This document shows, piece after piece, positions 51,812 to 59,162 of a stretch of 64,000 bases of DNA. The stretch's first letter is position 1. The number at the start of each line of letters is the position of its first letter. Origin of the DNA: Clostridia bacterium (GTDB taxonomy: Bacteria > Bacillota > Clostridia > Lachnospirales > Lachnospiraceae); NCBI GenBank assembly GCA_910576205.1, contig CAJTHL010000019.1:1-64000 (forward strand), given 5' to 3'. The notes beneath the pieces are model-generated. The model saw nothing but the letters and a program-made list of their open reading frames with translations, was not told the DNA's origin and ran no database searches. Both the position numbers and the translations under genes were made by a program.

Positions 51812-52124
51812 CGGTATGTCCCTCCTTTACAATGGCTTTCAGTAAGAACAGATAGTTGAGGCTGTCTGTGATTTTTTCATTCCATGTGCTTATCCCGTAA
51901 TCCGTATCATTGTCAAAGCACATGTCATACAGGGAAACGATATGCTTCGCCAGCATCCCGGCAAGGGCGCGCTCCGGCGTGGTGTGCTGCAAGGCTGCCG
52001 CCGCCTTAAAAGCCCCCAGCCGGTCTGTATCGTCCCCGGTATATTCCTTCGTTTTCTTTTGCAATGTATCGGCACAGAGCCGCACCTGCTCGTCAAATAC
52101 GGCATTGACTTCCTGTTGTGTGAT
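51798..52124 (-). CDS. DUF1599/Nmad-like protein
   Basis: About 108 residues. The pattern CADTLQKKTKEYTGDDTDRLGAFKAAAALQHTTPERALAGMLAKHIVSLYDMC and KITDSLNYLFLLKAIV matches small phage/ICE proteins of the DUF1599 (nucleotide-modification-associated, MazG-like) type. The conserved start TQQEVNAVFDEQVRLC lies ahead of the first GTG (52085). It begins with ATC at 52124, eight bases after AAAGGAGG. It stands next to thyX and dut, so it likely acts on nucleotides. Confidence 0.68.
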   Translation of the reverse strand: MTQQEVNAVFDEQVRLCADTLQKKTKEYTGDDTDRLGAFKAAAALQHTTPERALAGMLAKHIVSLYDMCFDNDTDYGISTWNEKITDSLNYLFLLKAIVKEGHTDQTD

Positions 52125-52220
52125 ATGGCATCCCTCCTTTGAATTTGAAAAATGGGTTATCCAAGACAGTCTTACTTGAAGCAGAATAAAATACGCATTA
52201 TATCTCTTATCCGCTGCATT

Positions 52221-52703
52221 TCAGGCGCTCGGCAGATAAATCCAGTCGTGCATCAGGCACACGCTGGGTTCGTCCTCCCTGGGGACCAGGTGGTAGGTAC
52301 ATTCCCCGTACACGGTCCGCTTGTCCTCGATCTCCATGCCATACGCCTTGTAGAAGCGGTATTCCAGGTTGGAAACGATACACCGCAGCATCTGCAGCGC
52401 CTCCCGCTGCGAGGTCACGATCAGGTCACGGTCAATGCTGCGCTTTAAGAACAGCAGGGATTTATAAAGCTGTACCTCCGTCCGGTAAGGGCGGTAATCC
52501 CCATGCTCCAGCCAGCCGCTAAAGGCCACCGGTCCGCTCTGGATCACATCACGTTCCGGGTGGTAATACTCGTAGCAGTCCAGGTTTGCCGTATTCAGAA
52601 GATAGAGCATTTCCCGGACCTCATTCTCTGGCATGTCATAGAATCGCAGAAGGGAGCGGTACAGATGGACGTAGCCGGGTATCGAAACAATGGTATTTAC
52701 CAT
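52221..52703 (-). CDS. Conjugative-element conserved protein (160 aa)
   Basis: Unassigned. A soluble, Tyr-rich protein (VHLYRSLLRFYDMPENEVREMLYLL, CIVSNLEYRFYKAYGMEIEDKRTVYGECTYHL). TAGGAGG precedes the ATG. It follows the adhesin-sortase gene after a hairpin (52728-52751, stem GTGCGGG / CCCGCAC). Confidence 0.55.
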   Translation of the reverse strand: MVNTIVSIPGYVHLYRSLLRFYDMPENEVREMLYLLNTANLDCYEYYHPERDVIQSGPVAFSGWLEHGDYRPYRTEVQLYKSLLFLKRSIDRDLIVTSQREALQMLRCIVSNLEYRFYKAYGMEIEDKRTVYGECTYHLVPREDEPSVCLMHDWIYLPSA

Positions 52704-52769
52704 AGAAAAGTCCTCCTATATACCAAGTGCGGGAGCAGACAGCCCCCGCACCGGTTTCTAATATTCTTG

Positions 52770-55700
52770 TTAATCGTTTTCAGCCGCCAGCTTTCCCATG
52801 ACGATAAAGCGGCTCTTACCTCCGGGCGTACAGGTGGAAAGGGTCAGCACCTTGTCACTGGAAGTCACCGTAACATCAGTCTCAATGACGGAGCGGCCTG
52901 CCATTTCAGAAAGCCATGTGGTGTAGGCCCCGTCATCCTTCCAGCTAAGCCTCCAGGGGGAGGTGTCGCTGCCGGATTCCGCCGGTTTCGCCTCAAATGC
53001 AGAGAAAACCTCCATCACATAACCGCCGTCAGGGGTGACAAGGTACATCTGCGGGTGTTCGTCAAAATAGCTCTGCGTGTCATATTCATTCAGCGTTGCG
53101 AACATGGAGCCGTCCCGCATGTTGTGGCCGTAGATAATGGTATTGCGGTCCGAAAAATCCGCCTGGTTCTCATAGTCTGCAAACAGGCCGCCCACCTTGT
53201 TATAGGTGCCGTCGTACAGATGGTGCAGGTAATACTCGTTATCGTCTGCTTGCATTACCGGGTAGTTGATGGCCGTATCGGGAAGGTTAAGCCATCCGAT
53301 GATGTCCGGCCTGTTTTCCCTGAGGGCTTCAAAATCAACAACAGGGAGGACCACACTGGAATCCTCCCTGCCTGTTTCTTCTGCCCCCATTTCTTCCGGT
53401 TCGCTGATCTGCTCCGGTATTTCCACATGTTCCGCCAGCCCGTCATAGGTCCCGGCGCTCTCGGCATACTGGCCGAGGTCACGTACGATCAGGAACCCGC
53501 TGCCAAGAGCCAGCGCCGCGCAGAGGGTAATCACCGCAATGTTAGCAGCTTTTGCTTTCGGTGAAATCTTTCTGGACTTCCCTTTTCTGTACCGGCACAC
53601 CGTAAACACACCGCCGCCGATCACAGCCAGCGCCAGGAGCCCGCCATACAGGAAGATAAAATTATCATCCCCGGTCTGCGGTACCGCTTTGCCCGGATTG
53701 GACGGTGTGGACGGAGTGGATGGGTTGGACGGTGTTTTCGGATTTTCCGGGCTGTCCGGTGTTTCCGGTTTCTCCGGTTTTTCATTGAAGAACTGGACCG
53801 TTGCGGTTTCGTCCGCCTTAACCTCCACCGTGGCAGCGTCAGGAATGATATAGTCCCTGCTTGCCCGGTTGGAGATTTCCGTTACGGTATAAATGCCAAC
53901 ACGCAGCCCCTTGACCTCGATCACGCCGGATTTCGGGGAGGTAAAGGTCTCACAATAGGAGCCGTCCGCATTCTTGACCTCAAAAGCAAACCCATCCTTG
54001 CGCCCGTCGCTGGAATCCTTCGTGATTTTCAGGTTCCCGCGGTACGCCTCATTGGTAAAGCCGCGCCCGGCCTCGCCGTTTTCCACAACGGCCACCTGGC
54101 CGTCCTCGGTGATCTCAAAATAGTAGGCGTTTTCATCCATCTGGTAGCCCTCCGGCGCCTTGCTTTCCTTCACAAAATAGCCCTTTGCCAGAAGGTTCTC
54201 CGCCGTATGGTAGCCCGCATCCGATTCTTTCAGTGTGCCGATCTTCGTATCTTCGGAATCAAATTCCTTATTGCCGTTGGCGTCCTCATACAGATCAAAC
54301 ACCGCGCCGGAGAGGAAACGCAGGAAGGTGTTGTTATCCTTGTCCTTTTTCTCCACAGAAGAAGGCTCGTCTACCGCTTCGGTTTTCATCACCTGCACGC
54401 TGCCCCGGATCAGGGTGTTTTCCACCTTAATCTCTATGCTCTGGCCGTCCACGCCGATATAGATATGGTGCTGTTCGGGGCTTACCGTATAAAGCGCCGG
54501 AGAGGAAATTTCCTTTACGATCCAGTGGCCGTAAGGGATATTCTCAAAGGCAAAGCTGCCATCCTCGGCAGTAGTAACGGTAAGCAGCGCATTTTCCCCG
54601 GTAAATTCTTCGGTATCAGGCTTAAATAATCCCATGACCGCACCGGCCAGCTCCACATCTTCGCCGCCCTCCGGGTTTTCGCCGACTTTCACGCCGTCCA
54701 CACGCCCGCGCAGCAGGTCATTGGGAACCGCCCCGCCCTCATTTACAAGAACCTGCACCAGCGCCGCCTCCTGGCCGGCATACTCAAAGATAACCGGATA
54801 TTCGGTATCAGGAAGGATATAAGCGCTGTTTGTGGTGCGTTCCTTTACATAGTAGCTGCCAAAAGGCAGATCGGAGGCAAAGGAAGCGCCATAGCCGTCC
54901 GCCTCATTTGGGGAAACGGAAACCACCTCCAAAAGCCCGCCTGCCGGAATCACGCTGCCGTCAAGGGCAGTCAAATCAGCGGAAGCATACAGCCCGAAAG
55001 AAATGTCTTTGTATTCCTCGTTCATGCCGAGCCCGAAAAGCTCGTCCGTTTCCAGCGCTTTAGACAGGCTTACCGCCACCTTCTGGCGCTCGTCATAGAG
55101 GCCAACCGCGGTCTGCGTCACTTCCACGGTTTCGCCCGCATAGGTAAGCTCCGCATATTCCGGCTGGGTGCTTAAGACCATCCCCTCCGGCGCCTGGCGT
55201 TCCTCCAGACGGTAGCGTCCCAGGTACAAAAGCCCGCTCTGTGCCGTTCCATCTTCCCCGGTAGTAAGGGTCTCCACGACAGTATCTTTTGCCGCCCTGA
55301 GCGTACCGTCGCCGGTATAAATATCTTCATCCGCGATCACGTCATAGACTGCGCCCGGAAGCCCCATGACCTCATACACCGGCTGGTACAGGCCGCCGTT
55401 CTTCTGGACGGATGCAAATACCTCGCCGGTCTTAGTGATGGTAAGCTGCCCCTTCTGCGGCATATTGTACTGGGAAACAGTGACAACGGCCTCGCTGCCG
55501 TCAATGGTAAACGGCACCGGCTCACTGGAAAGCACATAACCGTAGGGCGCCGCCACCTCATACAATTCATAATCACCGGTGTGCAAAGGCTCCGGCAGCA
55601 TCAGCCAGCCTTCATCCGAAACATAAAAAGTATCAAGGGTCTCCGGGTTCGGGTAATAGATTTCCTGGGTGACAAATTCCCCGGTGGACAGATCCCTGAT

Positions 55701-57689
55701 CTGGAAGCCGGTGCCCGTCATCGGGATAATATTGCCGGTCTCCGCGTCGCATTTCTCTACACGCAGCCTTGCAGTAATGGTACGGTTATTCAGGATATAG
55801 CTGTAAGTCTGTCCGTTAGAGGAAATAAAGACCGTAAAATCCGGGACAAATGCCTTCCCTTCTTCGCCGGCTATTTGGTGGACCGTATAACGGCCATAAG
55901 GCAGCATTTTGGAAGAGGCGAAGCCGTCCCCATCGGTAGTGAGCAGGTCACGCTCGCTTTCCTTCGCTGCGTCATAGCTGCCCGCAGCCTTTAAGAATAC
56001 TTCAAAAACCGCGCCGGCCTCCGGGCGCTCAATTACACCCTCATTGGGTTCGTCCGTATTTTCATCCCCGGACACATCCGGGTCCAGGTCGTCCGTATGC
56101 TTCACAAGCTGGATATTTCCGTAAATGACCGTTTCCTTGACCTGGTTCTCGGTGGTGTTCAGCTCCACTTCATAAAGTGTGGGAGAAGCGCCCACCTCAT
56201 AGACCGTATCATTTAAGAGGTAGCCGGTGCTCGGATCGATCTCCCGCACGGTCCAGTTATCGCCGCAGACATAGTACCGGGTCATAAAGCTGCCGTCCGG
56301 CCCGGTAGTGTAGGTGTCTACCAGCTCGCCATTGTTATAAATTCCGTAGGCTGCCCCGGCAAGGGTGGCGTCGCCCTGGGCGGTGCCGGTATCTGCGTCG
56401 CTCTTTACCACATGGACGCGGAATTTTTTCAGGATATTGCTGAAATGCACCGTGGAGGTCTGGCCGCTTTCAATGGTGACGTACTGCGCGGAAGGGGTCA
56501 CATAGCGGTCCACCGGCAGCTCCTTCACCAGATAGGTGCCGGGCAGCAGCTTTTCCTTGATCTGCCCGTTTTCCCCGGTAGTGACAGTTTCATCCACCTT
56601 ATTCCCCAGGATGTCCGTGCCGGAGATATGGAAAGGAATCCCGGACACAATGCCGTCCTCGCTGGTCTTGACAATCTTTGCGGTGCCGTAGGTCTCGGTC
56701 TTGATCTTTACAAAGAAGGAGACCGGGTCGCTGGCGCCGGTCATCATGGTCTGGTAGCCGGGCCTCCCCCAGATCAGCATGTCATTGGCAACTGGAATAT
56801 CCTTTCGGAATTCAAAGGTGACAGGGTCCAGGATCATGTTCTTGCTGGTGAACGTGTACTTGTTCCCGCTTCTTGTGACGGAAACGCCGCTGCCCTTCAA
56901 GGTTTCCAGGTTGATTTTCAGGTTATTGGTGTCCGTGACGGTCAGGGTATAAACTTTTTTCTCCGTGTCCCATTTCAGTTCCAGCTCCGGTGCTTCGCTT
57001 TTCTTGGAAGCGGTAAAGGACGGGACTGTGGAATGGGAGGCAACCTGTGAAAGAATCCAGTGATAGACTTTTTCCGCAGGACGTCCGGCAATCACGCTGA
57101 AATACTGGTCTGCGTTTGCCTGGCCGTTCCCATGCCGGCTGTAAGGGTCACTCCTAAGCTGCTGCTGATACTCCCAGAGGATGATCTGTGTCGCCATTTT
57201 ATAATCGTCCTCGTTAATGCCGGACACAGGGAGGGAAGCGCCGGGTTTCCAGCCGTAGATCGCCGTCAGGGTAATGCCCCGGCGTGCTTCTGCCGGAAGA
57301 AGGTTTAAGTAATTGCTGTTTGTACCGCTTTCCGATGTATAGGTATTGTCAGAAGTGTTATAGGCAATGCCGCTCTCCACACAATAGACCTGCTGGCTGC
57401 TCCCGTCCGAAGCTGTCAGCATATAATGCCGGTAAGCGCTGCCCCCGGAACTGCTGCGCACATCCATCGTCCTGTCAGAATTGTAAACAAGGTAGGTGTA
57501 AGGCGCTGGCGCATAATAATGCTGCCCGTCAGACCCCACATATTGATCGCCCAGCCAGGAGCTTGCTTTCTGTCCCGGCGAAAACGCAAACGCCTGAGTA
57601 GGGATCAGCCCAAAGACGCATACTGCGCAGAGAAGAAATGCCAGCAGCCGCTTTAGGCCGCTACGGTAATGGATTGTTGTTTTCTCCAT
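52770..57689 (-). CDS. SpaA/Cna-B-type surface adhesin fused to a class B sortase
   Basis: 1639 residues. A signal peptide (LLAFLLCAVCVFGLIPTQAFA) is followed by a TQXA thioester domain (Cys in VYCVESG, TQIILWEY). About nine SpaA/Cna-B-like beta domains follow, whose Lys/Asn/Glu triads can form isopeptide bonds, then a Pro/Ser/Thr spacer and the sorting signal VPQTGDD with a membrane helix and a basic stop (RYRKGKSRK). Instead of ending, the frame continues into a second membrane helix and a class B sortase, with His in IIYGHNMRDGSMF, Cys in LTLSTCTPGG and Arg in KSRFIV. In related elements these are two genes. The protein probably mediates mating-pair contact and is anchored by its own sortase. 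Confidence 0.88.
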   Translation of the reverse strand: MEKTTIHYRSGLKRLLAFLLCAVCVFGLIPTQAFAFSPGQKASSWLGDQYVGSDGQHYYAPAPYTYLVYNSDRTMDVRSSSGGSAYRHYMLTASDGSSQQVYCVESGIAYNTSDNTYTSESGTNSNYLNLLPAEARRGITLTAIYGWKPGASLPVSGINEDDYKMATQIILWEYQQQLRSDPYSRHGNGQANADQYFSVIAGRPAEKVYHWILSQVASHSTVPSFTASKKSEAPELELKWDTEKKVYTLTVTDTNNLKINLETLKGSGVSVTRSGNKYTFTSKNMILDPVTFEFRKDIPVANDMLIWGRPGYQTMMTGASDPVSFFVKIKTETYGTAKIVKTSEDGIVSGIPFHISGTDILGNKVDETVTTGENGQIKEKLLPGTYLVKELPVDRYVTPSAQYVTIESGQTSTVHFSNILKKFRVHVVKSDADTGTAQGDATLAGAAYGIYNNGELVDTYTTGPDGSFMTRYYVCGDNWTVREIDPSTGYLLNDTVYEVGASPTLYEVELNTTENQVKETVIYGNIQLVKHTDDLDPDVSGDENTDEPNEGVIERPEAGAVFEVFLKAAGSYDAAKESERDLLTTDGDGFASSKMLPYGRYTVHQIAGEEGKAFVPDFTVFISSNGQTYSYILNNRTITARLRVEKCDAETGNIIPMTGTGFQIRDLSTGEFVTQEIYYPNPETLDTFYVSDEGWLMLPEPLHTGDYELYEVAAPYGYVLSSEPVPFTIDGSEAVVTVSQYNMPQKGQLTITKTGEVFASVQKNGGLYQPVYEVMGLPGAVYDVIADEDIYTGDGTLRAAKDTVVETLTTGEDGTAQSGLLYLGRYRLEERQAPEGMVLSTQPEYAELTYAGETVEVTQTAVGLYDERQKVAVSLSKALETDELFGLGMNEEYKDISFGLYASADLTALDGSVIPAGGLLEVVSVSPNEADGYGASFASDLPFGSYYVKERTTNSAYILPDTEYPVIFEYAGQEAALVQVLVNEGGAVPNDLLRGRVDGVKVGENPEGGEDVELAGAVMGLFKPDTEEFTGENALLTVTTAEDGSFAFENIPYGHWIVKEISSPALYTVSPEQHHIYIGVDGQSIEIKVENTLIRGSVQVMKTEAVDEPSSVEKKDKDNNTFLRFLSGAVFDLYEDANGNKEFDSEDTKIGTLKESDAGYHTAENLLAKGYFVKESKAPEGYQMDENAYYFEITEDGQVAVVENGEAGRGFTNEAYRGNLKITKDSSDGRKDGFAFEVKNADGSYCETFTSPKSGVIEVKGLRVGIYTVTEISNRASRDYIIPDAATVEVKADETATVQFFNEKPEKPETPDSPENPKTPSNPSTPSTPSNPGKAVPQTGDDNFIFLYGGLLALAVIGGGVFTVCRYRKGKSRKISPKAKAANIAVITLCAALALGSGFLIVRDLGQYAESAGTYDGLAEHVEIPEQISEPEEMGAEETGREDSSVVLPVVDFEALRENRPDIIGWLNLPDTAINYPVMQADDNEYYLHHLYDGTYNKVGGLFADYENQADFSDRNTIIYGHNMRDGSMFATLNEYDTQSYFDEHPQMYLVTPDGGYVMEVFSAFEAKPAESGSDTSPWRLSWKDDGAYTTWLSEMAGRSVIETDVTVTSSDKVLTLSTCTPGGKSRFIVMGKLAAEND

Positions 57690-57727
57690 GTAATATCCTC
57701 GCTTTCTTAAAATACTAAAGGACAGCT

Positions 57728-58909
57728 TTATTCGCTGTCCCTGTCGTCAAAATCGTCCTCGGAGAGAAATTCCGTCTCGCCGTAAGCCTCATCCGGGTCA
57801 AAGCCTTCGCCGTACCCGTCATCCTCGAAATCTTCGTCATCCTCTGCCTGCTGTTTCGGACGGACGATCTTCACATAATAACCAACACCGCCTACTGCAA
57901 GAAGGGCAATGATAATAAAGATGATCGTGCCGGCGCTGCCCTTGTCCTTTTTCGGCTGCTCTGCCTGTGCGGGTTCCTCAGTTTCCGCAGGTTTTTCTTT
58001 CCCGGCGCAGCCCTTCAGGTCGTTCTTGCAGACCGGGCAGGCGGTATTGACTTCCCCGGCCACGCATTTATCCGTACAGGTGCAGACATCCTCCGCCGGG
58101 ATCACGCTCATGGTGCCCTCGCTCTTTTCCGCCAGCGCCATCAGGTCGGCCTCGGTAACGCCGTTCAGGAAGTAGACGTTGTTACCGTCCCGCTTTCCGT
58201 CAATAATCAGATAGAACACATTCCCGTCCTCGGTGGTGATGGTATAAAACTGTTTATCCCCATCTGCACCGGTGGCCGTATCTAACACCGTGCCGGTGCC
58301 TTCCGGGGTAAACGCGCCATCCGGGATAGCGGAAGGGGTTTCCGTTTCCTCCTGTGAACCGGAGCTGCCGGTATTGGCGCCAGAGGCTGTATTGCTGCCG
58401 GCATTGGCGCCCGTATTCGTACCCGTATTAGAGCCGTTCCCGGAATTGCTGCTTTGGGCGTTATTATTTGTACTGCCAGGAGAAGCAGCCTGCGCCTGTG
58501 CCGGTTTTACCGCCGTGCCGCCCTGGTTCTGCTGTACCGCGGCAGCAGGTTTTTCCGTGGGTTCCGGTTCCTCATAATAAGGATTCTCAAACTTCACGGT
58601 CTTTGAGCGGTTCCCGGCATAGTCCTGGGCGTACACGCTTACCTGCTTTTCCGTGCCGGCATAATCCTTTAAGGTGACGGAAGCCGCCCCATTAGTTAGG
58701 GAATTGATACGGTTCCCGTCCACAAAGACCGCCTCCACGCCGGAATTATCGTCGCTGCTCTCTATTTTCAGCGTATCGCCGTCCAGAGAAGCAGCAAGCT
58801 CCGGCGGTGTGGTATCTTTGTCCCCGGCTGCATAAGCCGTCAGGGGCAAAGCTATGGCGCTTATGACAAGCATAAGCGCCAATAGCAGAGAGATTTTTTT
58901 AGTCCTCAT
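57728..58909 (-). CDS. DUF4366 surface protein
   Basis: A 393-residue protein. It has a signal peptide (LLLALMLVISAIALPLTAYAA), an Ig-like/DUF4366 domain, a Gly/Ser/Asn/Thr-rich linker (about residues 150-195), a second domain with CTCTDKC and CPVCKNDLKGC, one membrane helix (IIFIIIALLAVGGVGYYVKIV) and an acidic cytosolic tail. The family is found only with this type of conjugative element. The ATG at 58909 follows AGGAGG and overlaps the DUF4315 gene. Confidence 0.88.
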   Translation of the reverse strand: MRTKKISLLLALMLVISAIALPLTAYAAGDKDTTPPELAASLDGDTLKIESSDDNSGVEAVFVDGNRINSLTNGAASVTLKDYAGTEKQVSVYAQDYAGNRSKTVKFENPYYEEPEPTEKPAAAVQQNQGGTAVKPAQAQAASPGSTNNNAQSSNSGNGSNTGTNTGANAGSNTASGANTGSSGSQEETETPSAIPDGAFTPEGTGTVLDTATGADGDKQFYTITTEDGNVFYLIIDGKRDGNNVYFLNGVTEADLMALAEKSEGTMSVIPAEDVCTCTDKCVAGEVNTACPVCKNDLKGCAGKEKPAETEEPAQAEQPKKDKGSAGTIIFIIIALLAVGGVGYYVKIVRPKQQAEDDEDFEDDGYGEGFDPDEAYGETEFLSEDDFDDRDSE

Positions 58910-59144
58910 TCTTATCCTCCTGTTTCTGCAGCGGGCCATCCCCGGACGGGGCGGACTGCTGCGATTTCAGAAATTCGGCCAGCTGCTGGGGTGTCAGATG
59001 GAAGCTGCGGGCAATCGCCACATAATCGGTATTCTCCAGCTCCGTTTTCTGCTTTTCCAGGTCGCGGAGCTTGGCCTGCATCTCCGCAATCTTTGTTTTT
59101 GTCTTGTCGATCTCTTTCTCCAGTTTCTCAATCTTAGGATTCAA
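58899..59144 (-). CDS. DUF4315 family protein
   Basis: An 81-residue coiled-coil protein (LEKEIDKTKTKIAEMQAKLRDLEKQKTELEN) with the short C-terminal LTPQQLAEFLKSQ helix, matching DUF4315. It sits in the conserved order hydrolase-DUF4315-DUF4366. The function is unknown and it is presumably a channel assembly aid. Confidence 0.88.
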   Translation of the reverse strand: MNPKIEKLEKEIDKTKTKIAEMQAKLRDLEKQKTELENTDYVAIARSFHLTPQQLAEFLKSQQSAPSGDGPLQKQEDKNED

Positions 59145-59162
59145 TTTATTACCTCCAATCTG

